A stretch of DNA of 64,000 nucleotides from Runella rosea. Lineage in GTDB: Bacteria > Bacteroidota > Bacteroidia > Cytophagales > Spirosomataceae. Each line of letters starts with the position of its first letter. Position 1 is the stretch's first letter. A model generated the notes under the pieces. That model was not told the DNA's origin. It ran no database searches and saw nothing but the letters and a program-made list of their open reading frames with translations. The position numbers and the translations under genes are program-made. This document shows positions 1 to 8,438 of the stretch, one piece after another. The stretch is from assembly GCF_003325355.1 (NCBI RefSeq), contig NZ_CP030850.1:1674001-1738000 (forward strand). The letters are read 5' to 3'.

Positions 1-30
1 CGTATTTAGACATTATTGGTGAAAGGTTTA

Positions 31-1365
31 TTAAGCAATAAACTTAAACAAACTTTCAATACCGAAATAAATACTGTATAAAAATGCCAAACCTATCATA
101 CTGAACAATCCGATTTTGTACAAAAAGGCACTTCGGGACCGCAAATAAGAAAGCCCTACGTAAAACATGGCCAATATACTGAAGAACGATTGCAGGAACA
201 GACGCCCCTGAAAACAAGACCACGCATCGTACCTAAATCCAGCCGTCAATACCAGGGCTACACTCACCACCAGAAGGCCAAGCCAGGTACTTTTTTCGAT
301 ATTTTCACGAAATTCTGAGGCCGTCAACAAAGGTATTTTTGTCAAAAAAAGAACTGTTTGACGAATTAATAACCCCAAACCCAACAAAATAATCAGCGTG
401 GGAATCATCGCTACCAAGTAAATCAAACTGCCGATGTAGCGAAAACGCGTTTTCACCCCCAACGAAAAATCATTTTCGAGGTCCGCGAATTTATACCAAA
501 AAGTACTGTAGAAAAGGACAGGATAGACATGCAATAATTTTTCATCTCCATGATAAATGACGGGCGATTTCATCAAACGTATCAAATGAAATCCGTAATA
601 GCTTTTCGGACCAGTGTACATTTTTTGGTCATTCAACGGGAAAATATCCATGTTATGAACCACGGGTTTTCCTTCATAGTACCAATTTTCGGCAAACTTA
701 TACCCTCCTGTTATCCCAGTAATAAACCCCAAAATCATCAGGCGTAGCACTATCTTTTGCCATTTGATTTTAAAGTACCACAGCGTAAGGGCGATTGCCC
801 CAAAAACGATGGGAACGAACGCCAAAAAAGTCCCCTTGGTTAAAAGTCCGATACCGAGTGCCAACGCCAACCAACGTTCGGTTTTGGGAGAGGGAGATTG
901 AAAAAAGCGAGATAACAACCAAAAACACCACGTCCCTACCGTAAACGCCAAACTGTCGTTGGTGACATATAAAGAAAAGGTAATGTATGAATGGAGGAAA
1001 ATGGCCAGTAAAAAACTTACATTGCGGGTCAAAACGTGGCTAAAGTAATGTTTTGCCAACAAATACAGTACGTATAAATTCAAACATGACAGGATAACCG
1101 ACAATAATTGAGTCACTTTCAGACTTGAAAGGGTATCAAAAGCAAAGAAAGGCTGCGCCAACAAATAATACAGCGGCGGGTGCATGGCACAAAAAATCTC
1201 GCGGGTAAGCGGGAGACGGTGCTGAGTAGCAATAAAATTGATGATTTCGCCATGCGCATCGGCGCCGTAAGGAGAAATAAAAAAATAGAGAAATACTCTC
1301 AACGCAATGCCAAACCAAAGCAAGAAGGTAAGCGCTCGTTCACGTTCAAAAAAAGAAATCAACAT
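31..1365 (-). CDS. GT39-like polytopic membrane glycosyltransferase
   Basis: This 444-residue protein is almost entirely membrane segments, roughly ten of them. An early periplasmic loop carries an acidic GADAHGE stretch (about residues 34-40), followed by the motif HPPLYYLL. Both are typical of GT-C fold transferases of the PMT_2/ArnT type, in which an acidic residue of the first loop is catalytic. By family knowledge such proteins move a sugar from a polyprenyl-phosphate carrier to a lipid or protein outside the cytoplasm. The acceptor and sugar cannot be read from the sequence. The ATG at 1365 directly precedes the hydrophobic N-terminus, and the gene runs divergently from speA. No pathway partner is adjacent. 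Confidence 0.7.
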   Translation of the reverse strand: MLISFFERERALTFLLWFGIALRVFLYFFISPYGADAHGEIINFIATQHRLPLTREIFCAMHPPLYYLLAQPFFAFDTLSSLKVTQLLSVILSCLNLYVLYLLAKHYFSHVLTRNVSFLLAIFLHSYITFSLYVTNDSLAFTVGTWCFWLLSRFFQSPSPKTERWLALALGIGLLTKGTFLAFVPIVFGAIALTLWYFKIKWQKIVLRLMILGFITGITGGYKFAENWYYEGKPVVHNMDIFPLNDQKMYTGPKSYYGFHLIRLMKSPVIYHGDEKLLHVYPVLFYSTFWYKFADLENDFSLGVKTRFRYIGSLIYLVAMIPTLIILLGLGLLIRQTVLFLTKIPLLTASEFRENIEKSTWLGLLVVSVALVLTAGFRYDAWSCFQGRLFLQSFFSILAMFYVGLSYLRSRSAFLYKIGLFSMIGLAFLYSIYFGIESLFKFIA

Positions 1366-1529
1366 CCGAGAAATTATAAATTACACAAACTACCTCCCGT
1401 ATCGGTCAACAAAAGTAAAGAATAATGGGAGGTTTTTTGCACTTTTTTCTTGCAAAAGCCGTTATTTTGGCAGACTTTCGCAGACTTTTTTTGTTTCACC
1501 AAACACACTTTTTATGCTTCTAAGGCAAA

Positions 1530-3011
1530 ATGAAAAGTTCTTACACAAACCTAATTGAGCAGACGTTTGAATTCCCCACGCTGGAGTTTAACGTCCAAAA
1601 CGATGAGCTGTCGTTTAACAATGTACCCCTTATGGACATTATCCGCCAGTATGGTACACCGCTAAAAATCACTTATTTACCCAAAATCGGCGAGCACATC
1701 GGCAACGCCAAACAGTTTTTCAAAAACGCTTTTAAACGTTTCAATTACAAGGGTTCCTACACTTATTGTTATTGCACCAAGTCTTCTCATTTTAGTTTTG
1801 TTTTAGAAGAAGCGCTAAAGCATAACATCCACATCGAAACCTCGTCGGCGTTTGATATTCCCATTATTCGGAATCTCTACAAGGAGGGAAAAATTTCCAA
1901 AAGCACCTACATTATTTGCAACGGGTATAAACTGCCGCGGTACCAAAAAGCCATCACGGAGCTTATCAACGAAGGCTTCAATGTAATGCCTGTGTTGGAT
2001 AACCTTCGCGAGATTGAATACTATGAACAAAATGTAACGGCCGAGTCGGTTAATTTCGGTATCCGAATCGCCACCGACGAAGAGCCTAATTTTGCCTTTT
2101 ATACGTCACGTCTGGGAGTGCGCTACAGCGACATTAACGACCTTTATAAAGACAAAATACAGCAGAATCCGAAGTTTAAGCTTAAAATGCTTCACTTTTT
2201 CATCAATACAGGCATGAAAGATACGGCCTACTATTGGAGCGAATTGACGCGTTTTATGTTTAAATACTGCGAACTGAAAAAGATTTGCCCTGATTTGGAC
2301 TCGATTGACATCGGCGGGGGGCTTCCCATTCAAACTTCGTTGCAGTTCAACTACGATTATCAGCAAATGATTGATGAAATCGTAGAAAACATCCAATGGA
2401 TTTGTAACAAAAACAACGTTCCAGTACCGCATCTTTTTACGGAGTTCGGTAGCTACACCGTTGGTGAAAGCGGCGCGGTTATTTATCAAATCATTGACCA
2501 AAAACTCCAAAACGACAAGGAGATGTGGTACATGATTGACGGTTCGTTCATCACTCATTTGCCCGATTCATGGGGAATGAACCAAAAATACATCATGTTG
2601 GCGGTCAATAACTGGGACAATCCTTACCAAAAGGTAAACATTGGTGGTTTGACCTGCGATTCACAGGATTTTTATAATACCGAAGCGCACAGCGCCGACT
2701 TATACCTTCCCGTTTTTGGGCTTGATACCGAAGTGCAATACGTAGGATTTTTCCACACGGGGGCGTATCAGGAGTCATTGGGAGGATACGGCGGGATTCA
2801 GCACTGTCTTATACCAGCGCCACAACATGTGCTGGTAGATCGCGACGAAAACGGCAATATAGTAACCAAACTCTTTGCTGGTCAACAAGACAGCGACAGC
2901 ATGATGACGATTTTGGGCTATACTGGAAATAATTCAGCGGCCAATGAGCTTGAAGAACAAAAGGCCACGGCGCTTGATTTGGAAGCTCAAACAGAATTAG
3001 CGCACAGCTAA
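1530..3011 (+). CDS. speA: Biosynthetic-type arginine decarboxylase (PLP fold III)
   Basis: This 493-residue protein belongs to the PLP-dependent alanine-racemase-fold decarboxylases (Orn/Lys/Arg decarboxylase class 2). The pyridoxal lysine is probably K84 in the motif YCTKSSH. A glycine-rich phosphate-binding segment, DIGGGLP, lies in the middle, and TEFGSYTVGESGA follows in the second half. It would convert arginine to agmatine for polyamine synthesis. It is shorter than E. coli SpeA (about 650 residues) and resembles the compact form usual in Bacteroidota. The substrate is inferred from family resemblance. The ATG at 1530 is used because the homologous body starts soon after it. A 38-codon lipoprotein gene follows on the same strand. 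Confidence 0.75.
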   Translation: MKSSYTNLIEQTFEFPTLEFNVQNDELSFNNVPLMDIIRQYGTPLKITYLPKIGEHIGNAKQFFKNAFKRFNYKGSYTYCYCTKSSHFSFVLEEALKHNIHIETSSAFDIPIIRNLYKEGKISKSTYIICNGYKLPRYQKAITELINEGFNVMPVLDNLREIEYYEQNVTAESVNFGIRIATDEEPNFAFYTSRLGVRYSDINDLYKDKIQQNPKFKLKMLHFFINTGMKDTAYYWSELTRFMFKYCELKKICPDLDSIDIGGGLPIQTSLQFNYDYQQMIDEIVENIQWICNKNNVPVPHLFTEFGSYTVGESGAVIYQIIDQKLQNDKEMWYMIDGSFITHLPDSWGMNQKYIMLAVNNWDNPYQKVNIGGLTCDSQDFYNTEAHSADLYLPVFGLDTEVQYVGFFHTGAYQESLGGYGGIQHCLIPAPQHVLVDRDENGNIVTKLFAGQQDSDSMMTILGYTGNNSAANELEEQKATALDLEAQTELAHS

Positions 3012-3099
3012 CAATAAAATCGGCACGATTTTCGTAGTAAAATTTTGATATACACGCAGGTAACCCTCGGGTTGCCTGCGCCAATCATCAATCCATCAT

Positions 3100-3216
3100 A
3101 TGAAAAAGTTACTTACTCTTGCTTTACTAATGGTCGTACTTGCCGCTACAAGCTGCAACCGCAAAGGATACTGCCCCGCTTATGATAGCTCGGCAAAAAC
3201 CGTCAAGAAAGCCTAA
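3100..3216 (+). CDS. 38-residue lipoprotein
   Basis: A short ORF starting with ATG encodes a basic MKK start, a hydrophobic core and the lipobox AATSC with Cys19. The mature peptide is only about 20 residues and contains the motif KGYCPAYD. The signal peptide and lipobox make a real secreted product likely. Proteins of this kind, with a CPA-containing tail, occur in other Bacteroidota but have no assigned function that I know of. It lies 88 bp downstream of speA, and its stop overlaps the end of the convergent phosphatase gene by 4 bp. No role is proposed. Confidence 0.65.
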   Translation: MKKLLTLALLMVVLAATSCNRKGYCPAYDSSAKTVKKA

Positions 3217-3731
3217 TTAGCTTCCACAACCAATTGAGTGACATCTAAGAAATTAGATGCGTAACTATCCCCAGCCGATTTTTCAGGTGCGGAGGTAAGG
3301 TGTATTGTGCGTACTCCAACACGTTTTCCTGCCTGCATATCGCGGGAGCGGTCGCCCACCATCCAAGAAGACATCACATCAATGTCGTATTTGGCAATTG
3401 CTTTTTCAAGCATAAGTGACTCGGGCTTGCGCATCAGCGAACGGCTATCATAATCAGGATGATGTGAGCAGAAATATAAATCATCCAATAAATGTCCGCA
3501 TTGCTCCTGGAAATACTGGTGACATTTCCATACCTCCTCCTTTGAGTAGAGCCCTTTGGCAATACCCGCCTGATTGGTCACAACAATCAATAAATATCCC
3601 GCATCTTTCATTTTCTTCAGTCCTTCTACCACTCCTTCTGGGATAATCATTTCTTCTACTTGATACAGATACCCTTCCGTATCTTGATTCAGAACACCGT
3701 CACGGTCTAGAAATACACACTTTTTCTTCAT
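3213..3731 (-). CDS. GmhB-like HAD-IIIA phosphatase
   Basis: HAD-superfamily phosphatase of 172 residues, related to D-glycero-D-manno-heptose-1,7-bisphosphate 7-phosphatase (LPS heptose synthesis). Visible motifs are FLDRDGVLN (nucleophile and acid/base Asp), VVTNQAG (motif II), RKPE (motif III lysine) and MVGDRSRDMQAG (motif IV). The usual GmhB zinc loop has Cys-x-His followed by two more cysteines. Here only CSHHP is present and the later pair is missing, so zinc binding is doubtful. The ATG at 3731 gives MKKKCVFLDRDG. An in-frame TTG at 3758 is less likely. No heptose-pathway neighbour is present, so the substrate is inferred. Confidence 0.75.
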   Translation of the reverse strand: MKKKCVFLDRDGVLNQDTEGYLYQVEEMIIPEGVVEGLKKMKDAGYLLIVVTNQAGIAKGLYSKEEVWKCHQYFQEQCGHLLDDLYFCSHHPDYDSRSLMRKPESLMLEKAIAKYDIDVMSSWMVGDRSRDMQAGKRVGVRTIHLTSAPEKSAGDSYASNFLDVTQLVVEAN

Positions 3732-3913
3732 TAGTCTAATCAATTCTGTCAAATTCAAATATAAAACTATTGAATGATTTTTTTGTAATTATTCGTGTTA
3801 TTTTAATAAAAAAGTTTGTTTTCGCGTTTTTGATTATTTTTTAAAAGTTATTTTTTCTTTGGTTTTATTGAATAAAATTAGCATTTTATTGTAAAATAAT
3901 TCCACAAAGTCCT

Positions 3914-3921
3914 TACATTTG
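3914..3921 (+). promoter_or_regulatory. Promoter -7 box for the Lrp gene
   Basis: TACATTTG matches the Bacteroidota -7 consensus TAnnTTTG and lies about 49 bp before the Lrp start. A possible -33 element, TATTG at 3887-3891, is 22 nt upstream. The surrounding 200 bp are very AT-rich, and no other gene was seen in the gap from 3759 to 3969. Confidence 0.5.
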
Positions 3922-3969
3922 CAGTATATTATTTGTTTACGGCCTTTTTTATAAAAATAAGCTTTTCAC

Positions 3970-4434
3970 ATGAAATTAGACCAAATAGACCGCAAGGTTT
4001 TGGACATTTTGCAAGCTAACGCAAAAATTACCAATGCACAACTTTCGAAAGAAATTGGTCTTTCTCCGGCTCCGACCCTGGAACGGGTAAAGAAACTCGA
4101 ACAGCATGGTATTATTCAAAGTTATCACGCACAGTTAGATCGCGAAAAAGTAGGGTTGGGCGTCACAACTTTTATCCAAGTATCTTTGACTGGTCACAAA
4201 AAAGATGTTACAGATTCGTTTGCCCGAAGAATAAACGAAATTCCCGAAATCATAGAGTGCCACCATATTACGGGTTCAGGAGACTTTTTATTGAAAGTGA
4301 TTTCGAAAGACATCGCGTCTTATCAGAAATTATTATTGGAGTGCATCAATGAAATTGAGGAAGTAGCCAATACCCAAACCATGGTGATTCTTTCGACTTT
4401 CAAGGAAAGCAAGGTTTTACCAATCCCTTATTAA
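3970..4434 (+). CDS. Lrp/AsnC-family transcriptional regulator
   Basis: This 154-residue protein has the standard Lrp layout. An N-terminal winged helix-turn-helix opens with LDQIDRKVLDILQ, and its recognition helix lies around IGLSPAPTLERVKKLE (residues 30-47). A RAM (amino-acid-sensing) domain fills the C-terminal half, with the hydrophobic ITGSGDFLLKV segment. Family members bind amino acids and act as local or global regulators. The ligand and targets cannot be deduced here. It is a single-gene unit with its own TAnnTTTG promoter and a perfect 15-bp terminator hairpin after it. Confidence 0.92.
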   Translation: MKLDQIDRKVLDILQANAKITNAQLSKEIGLSPAPTLERVKKLEQHGIIQSYHAQLDREKVGLGVTTFIQVSLTGHKKDVTDSFARRINEIPEIIECHHITGSGDFLLKVISKDIASYQKLLLECINEIEEVANTQTMVILSTFKESKVLPIPY

Positions 4435-4450
4435 TTTCCACTAAATTTAG

Positions 4451-4489
4451 TTGAAAAGAGGCGTGGCTTACGGTCACGCCTCTTTTCAA
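4451..4489. terminator. Perfect 15-bp terminator hairpin
   Basis: The arms 4451-4465 and 4475-4489 are exact reverse complements around a 9-nt loop. The outer part of each arm is A- or T-rich, so the hairpin can work on either strand. It lies 17 bp after the Lrp stop. Confidence 0.85.
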
Positions 4490-4571
4490 TTTGAGTTTAG
4501 GCCACCGTTCGTCACATTTTGGTTGAGATTCAACAAAAGCCCGGCTACTTTGTTCCTCAAAAAACAATCCG

Positions 4572-5351
4572 ATGACGTTCAAAGACTTCAATGCGCTTCT
4601 AATCCGCCTTTTTTTGGGCTATTTATTCACGTCTTCGGGATTATGTAAACTCACCGAAGGGCATTTTGGTCAACTGATTGGCCCACCCCTTCTCATTCAA
4701 CAACTTACCCCCCACGGTCTGCGTACATTTGGTTTTTTTATTGCCATTTCGCAGGTGATGGCGGGGGCTCTAGTTCTATCGCAACGCTACTCCGTGCTTG
4801 GCCTAATTATGCTCATTCCCATGAACTTAGGCATATTGATGGTGACCATTTCACAGAATTGGACGGGGACACCCTACGTGGATGCGGTCTTTACGACGTT
4901 GAATATTCTCGCGCTTTTATACGAATGGAATACACTAAAATTCTTACTTTTTCCAGAACAAACCTCCATTGAACTGCCGCTTCGAGTAAACAAACTTTTT
5001 CCAGATACAAAACTTCCTCTTGTGATTATTGGCATTTTCGGAATTTCGTGCGTGTTGAGCAGATACCAAATCATCTCAACCAGCGGGCTGGCTACCGTAG
5101 CCTATGCGCTGACATTTTATCACGTTTTCAAGAGTCAGCGGTTTCCGCTGTTGTATCGTTTGGTCATAATTCTGGCACTTGTTTCCATTTTAGCGGTTAC
5201 ATGGATCGGCCTGTTGCATAAATCTATGCCATTCAACCCCTTCTTTCTTATTGCCATTCCTATTATTGGAACTGCCTTGGCTTATTTTTCAACCTTGGGA
5301 TGGGTATTATTTTTTAAGAAGAACTCCTTTAAAACCACCGAAGGCATATAA
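4572..5351 (+). CDS. DoxX-like integral membrane protein
   Basis: This 259-residue protein has about eight hydrophobic segments. Its N-terminal segment RLFLGYLFTSSGLCKL resembles the start of DoxX/DoxD-type proteins, where a helix with an arginine is followed by a small-residue turn and a lysine. DoxX-family proteins are associated with thiol and quinone redox functions in the membrane, but this protein has no decisive catalytic motif. It stands alone between the Lrp gene and the convergent valS. Only a membrane location can be asserted with confidence. Confidence 0.5.
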   Translation: MTFKDFNALLIRLFLGYLFTSSGLCKLTEGHFGQLIGPPLLIQQLTPHGLRTFGFFIAISQVMAGALVLSQRYSVLGLIMLIPMNLGILMVTISQNWTGTPYVDAVFTTLNILALLYEWNTLKFLLFPEQTSIELPLRVNKLFPDTKLPLVIIGIFGISCVLSRYQIISTSGLATVAYALTFYHVFKSQRFPLLYRLVIILALVSILAVTWIGLLHKSMPFNPFFLIAIPIIGTALAYFSTLGWVLFFKKNSFKTTEGI

Positions 5352-5383
5352 AACCACATTCGTTAGTTGGTCTTATATGCCTT
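5341..5383. terminator. Inverted repeat between convergent genes
   Basis: The 11-nt arms at 5341-5351 and 5373-5383 (AAGGCATATAA and its complement) flank a 21-nt loop. The repeat begins at the stop codon of the DoxX-like gene and lies 20 bp from the valS stop. It is a plausible weak bidirectional terminator. Confidence 0.4.
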
Positions 5384-5403
5384 GTCTGTTAGAAGAATAA
5401 ATA

Positions 5404-8031
5404 CTACGCTTTCAGACGAATCAGCGATTCCTGAATCGCGACAATTTTAGCTTCGGCATCGGCGAGTTTTTGGCGTTCTTTTTCGACCACATCCGCTTTG
5501 GCGTTTTGGACGAAACGTTCGTTTGATAGCTTTGCTTCTACCGATTTTTTAAAGCCCAACGTGTATTCCAATTCCTTTTGCAGGTTTTCGATTTCTGCGG
5601 CTACGTCAAGTTCCCCCGCGAGATTCACAAAAAACTCATCGGCTTTCACCAAAAACGACATCCCATCAGCTTGGTCGGTGGTGTAATTGATTTCGGAAAT
5701 ATTGGCCAGTTTCACCAATAACCCTTCAAAAGGCTGGTAAAGGCCTTTATTTTCGGTCTTTATCGTCAAAGGCAATGCCGTTTTAGGGCTTATATTCTTG
5801 GTACTCCGTAGGTTGCGGATGTTGGTCACAATCTCAAAGAAAATCTCACCGTTAGCCAAAAGCGTGGTATCAATTGCTTTGGCCTTAGGATACTCGGCCA
5901 CGCAAAGACTTTCCTTCTCTCCTCTCGGACGAATATCCTGCCAAATTTCTTCGGTGATAAACGGCATGAAAGGATGCGTCAGCGCCATGATGCGTTCAAA
6001 GAAATCAATGGTCGCTTCAAACGTTTCTTTATCAATGGGTTGGCCGTATTCTGGTTTAATCATTTCCAGATACTGCGAGCAGAAATCATCCCAAATCAAT
6101 TTATACACTCCGTTGAGGGCATCCGAAATGCGGTATTTTGAGAACAAATCAAGGACTTCCGTAATTGTTTGGTTGAGTTTTGACTCAAACCAATTGACCG
6201 CCAATTGTGCACTAAAAACTGGAGACTGTGGGCTGTACACTTCCCATCCTTTAACCAGACGAAATGCGTTCCAAATCTTATTGCAGAAGTTGCGGCCCTG
6301 CTCGCAAAGTTTTTCGTCAAACAACAAATCATTTCCAGCGGGCGAGCTAAACAACATTCCCGTACGTACGCCATCGGCGCCGTATTGTTCAATCAAGGCC
6401 AACGGCTCAGGAGAATTCCCCAACGATTTCGACATTTTACGCCCTTTGGGGTCACGCACAATTCCCGTCAGGTAGACGTTCCGGAAAGGCAATTCACCTC
6501 GGAACTCATAACCTGCGATAATCATCCGCATAACCCAGAAAAACAGAATTTCGGGCGCCGTAACGAGGTCATTGGTAGGGTAATAATAGTTGATGTCCTC
6601 GTTGTTGGGGTCCTTGATACCGTCAAAAACCGAAATAGGCCACAGCCACGAGCTAAACCACGTATCCACCACGTCGGGGTCTTGGGTCAAGTCGGCTTCG
6701 GTCAGAGCAAACAACTGCATTTCGTGCTGGGCTTTGCGAAGAGCCTCACGCTTGTTTTTGGCCACAATCACGGTACCATCCGACAAATAATAGGCAGGAA
6801 TTTGTTGTCCCCACCACAACTGCCGGCTGATGTTCCAGTCGCGAATATTTTCAATCCAGATTCGATACGTATTTTTAAACTTAGGCGGATGAAGCTGAAT
6901 ATTGTCATTCATCACGTTTTCGAGCGCGGGTTGACACAGCTCCTTCATCCGCACAAACCACTGCAACGACAAGCGCGGCTCAATGACGGCGTTTGTTCGC
7001 TCAGAGTGACCGACGTTGCTTTTGTAGTCTTCTATTTTCTCCAAATTTCCCGATTCTTCGAGCAGTTTGATTATTTTTTTTCGGGCCACAAAACGGTCTT
7101 CGCCCACCAAAATCAGCGCTTTCTCGTTGAGTTTTCCTTCTTCGGTCAAAATGTCGATGATTTCGAGTTTGTGTTTTACACCCAAATCGTAGTCGTTTTG
7201 GTCGTGCGCAGGCGTCACCTTCAAGGCTCCCGTTCCAAAATCCATCGTTACGTATTCATCCGTAATAATCGGAATCTCACGGTTGATGAGCGGAATAAGC
7301 GCTTTTTTACCGTGCAAATGCTTAAAACGCTCATCCTCGGGGTGAACACAAATGGCAGAGTCGGCCATGATGGTTTCAGGGCGAACCGTGGCAATGATAA
7401 TTGCCTCGTTCTCTCCCACGATAGGATACCGCAAGTAGCACAGCTTCGTCATTACCTCTTTGGTGATGACTTCCTCGTCGGATACGGTGGTTTTGGCCTG
7501 TGGATCCCAATTGACCATGCGGTGCCCCCGATAAATGTAGCCTTTGTTGTAAAGGTCAATAAAAGTGTCAATGACGGCATCATAAAGTGAAGGCTCCATC
7601 GTAAACCGTGTGCGGTCCCAATCACAAGAGGCGCCCAGTTTACGCAATTGCTTCAAGATAATGCCGCCGTATTTATCGGTCCATTCCCAGGCATATTTAT
7701 AAAACTCTTCGCGGGTCAGGTCGCTTTTCTGAATGCCCTGTTCTTTAAGCATCGCCACCACTTTGGCTTCGGTCGCAATCGAAGCGTGGTCTGTGCCCGG
7801 CACCCAACATGCTTCTTTGCCTTCCATGCGTGCCTTGCGGACGAGTACATCCTGAATGGTATTGTTGAGCATGTGGCCCATGTGCAGCACCCCCGTCACA
7901 TTGGGCGGTGGAATGACGATGGTATAAGGCTCTTTATCAGGATTCGGCTTGGAATTGAAATAGCGGTTTTCAATCCAATAACTGTACCATTTGTCTTCAA
8001 TTTCACGCGGATTGTAGGTCTTCGAAATCAT
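5404..8031 (-). CDS. valS: Valyl-tRNA synthetase
   Basis: Class I aminoacyl-tRNA synthetase of 875 residues that charges tRNA-Val. Visible features in order: the HIGH-type motif HMGH (50-53) after PPPNVTGVL; the editing (CP1) domain including FGTGALKVTPAHDQNDYD (about 265-282); the KMSKS loop at 532-536; the anticodon-binding helices; and a C-terminal coiled coil starting near ELDVAAEIENLQKELE, which is diagnostic of ValRS. The length is normal. The ATG at 8031 precedes the conserved KTYNPREIEDKWY. Upstream, on the same strand, lies a valine-rich leader ORF with a terminator/antiterminator pair, so its expression is probably controlled by attenuation as well as by a nearer promoter-like box. 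Confidence 0.97.
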   Translation of the reverse strand: MISKTYNPREIEDKWYSYWIENRYFNSKPNPDKEPYTIVIPPPNVTGVLHMGHMLNNTIQDVLVRKARMEGKEACWVPGTDHASIATEAKVVAMLKEQGIQKSDLTREEFYKYAWEWTDKYGGIILKQLRKLGASCDWDRTRFTMEPSLYDAVIDTFIDLYNKGYIYRGHRMVNWDPQAKTTVSDEEVITKEVMTKLCYLRYPIVGENEAIIIATVRPETIMADSAICVHPEDERFKHLHGKKALIPLINREIPIITDEYVTMDFGTGALKVTPAHDQNDYDLGVKHKLEIIDILTEEGKLNEKALILVGEDRFVARKKIIKLLEESGNLEKIEDYKSNVGHSERTNAVIEPRLSLQWFVRMKELCQPALENVMNDNIQLHPPKFKNTYRIWIENIRDWNISRQLWWGQQIPAYYLSDGTVIVAKNKREALRKAQHEMQLFALTEADLTQDPDVVDTWFSSWLWPISVFDGIKDPNNEDINYYYPTNDLVTAPEILFFWVMRMIIAGYEFRGELPFRNVYLTGIVRDPKGRKMSKSLGNSPEPLALIEQYGADGVRTGMLFSSPAGNDLLFDEKLCEQGRNFCNKIWNAFRLVKGWEVYSPQSPVFSAQLAVNWFESKLNQTITEVLDLFSKYRISDALNGVYKLIWDDFCSQYLEMIKPEYGQPIDKETFEATIDFFERIMALTHPFMPFITEEIWQDIRPRGEKESLCVAEYPKAKAIDTTLLANGEIFFEIVTNIRNLRSTKNISPKTALPLTIKTENKGLYQPFEGLLVKLANISEINYTTDQADGMSFLVKADEFFVNLAGELDVAAEIENLQKELEYTLGFKKSVEAKLSNERFVQNAKADVVEKERQKLADAEAKIVAIQESLIRLKA

Positions 8032-8109
8032 GTTTTAGTTGTATTGACTTTGGATGTTGGGTGGTATATACTTGGTAAAATATTCGTTATTACGGTTAAA
8101 AAATGTGTG

Positions 8110-8117
8110 CAAAGATA
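8110..8117 (-). promoter_or_regulatory. Promoter-like -7 box close to valS
   Basis: On the minus strand this reads TATCTTTG, a match to TAnnTTTG, about 79 nt before the valS ATG. No good -33 TTTG is visible 19-21 nt upstream. If active, this promoter would lie downstream of the attenuator and bypass it. Confidence 0.45.
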
Positions 8118-8215
8118 GGGAATTCTCCGTGAACCCGGTCACACAAGGGCCTGAGATGCGGAGGAATACAAGTTCATCGTGTTTGAGTCATTTTGTCGTT
8201 TGAATCAATAAAAAA

Positions 8216-8237
8216 GCCCGACTCAGGCGAGTCGGGC
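8216..8237 (-). terminator. Intrinsic terminator of the valS leader and nuoH
   Basis: Read on the minus strand, a 9-bp GC-rich stem (arms 8237-8229 and 8224-8216, GCCCGACTC and its complement) with a 4-nt loop is followed immediately by six U residues. It terminates transcription coming from nuoH or from the leader promoter, 185 bp before valS. Its 5' arm can instead pair with an upstream segment at 8289-8280. Confidence 0.85.
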
Positions 8238-8289
8238 GGTATATTTTTAGGGGTTAATAGCTACCTAAAATACGACGCTCCCGACTCGC
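8227..8289 (-). promoter_or_regulatory. Antiterminator pairing of the valS attenuator
   Basis: The minus-strand segment 8289-8280 (GCGAGTCGGG) is perfectly complementary over 10 nt to 8236-8227, which is the 5' arm plus two loop bases of the terminator. The two pairings exclude each other. The upstream segment lies inside the last third of the Val-rich leader ORF. The connecting loop can form its own small stem (TTTAGG with CCTAAA), which would compact the antiterminator. Stalling at Val codons upstream of 8289 would leave the segment free and allow readthrough. Reaching the stop codon at 8265 would cover it and permit termination. The mechanism is inferred from the pairing and codon content. 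Confidence 0.65.
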
Positions 8290-8354
8290 ACACAGCCCAC
8301 CACACGAACACTCGTGACTTTGACGGACGGTATGTTACTCAGCGAGAGGTACAT
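8265..8354 (-). CDS. Valine-rich leader peptide (valS attenuator)
   Basis: A 29-codon ORF starts with ATG at 8354 and ends with TAG. Nine of its codons encode valine (GTC, GTT, GTG and GTA all occur), all within residues 11-28, including two Val-Val pairs. The first ten residues hold none. Such enrichment is what leader peptides of attenuated amino-acid operons show for the amino acid being sensed. The stop codon lies 27 nt before the terminator stem, and the coding sequence includes the antiterminator segment. It sits between nuoH and valS on their strand. No homology to a functional protein is expected. The peptide is proposed to act only through its translation. Confidence 0.72.
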   Translation of the reverse strand: MYLSLSNIPSVKVTSVRVVGCVRVGSVVF

Positions 8355-8373
8355 CGTAATTGCGTTTATTTGA

Positions 8374-8381
8374 CAAAAATA
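8374..8381 (-). promoter_or_regulatory. Promoter -7 box for the valS leader
   Basis: The minus strand reads TATTTTTG, a full match to TAnnTTTG, 19 bp before the leader ATG. No clear -33 box is present, so readthrough from nuoH is an alternative source of the leader RNA. Together with the leader ORF, attenuator and nearer promoter box this accounts for most of the 407-bp gap between valS and nuoH. Confidence 0.4.
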
Positions 8382-8438
8382 GAAAAAAGGGGCTTGATTT
8401 TTTTTATTTCAGGACGAAAATATTCTAACAAATATTTT

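Noticed and set aside
6205-7590. Long open frame of 461 codons on the plus strand
   Set aside because: It is fully antisense to the conserved valS coding sequence and has no recognisable protein motif.
8110-8354. T-box riboswitch upstream of valS
   Set aside because: No T-box bulge sequence or specifier-loop layout was recognised, T-boxes are mainly in Firmicutes, and a Val-rich ORF with alternative pairing explains the region better.
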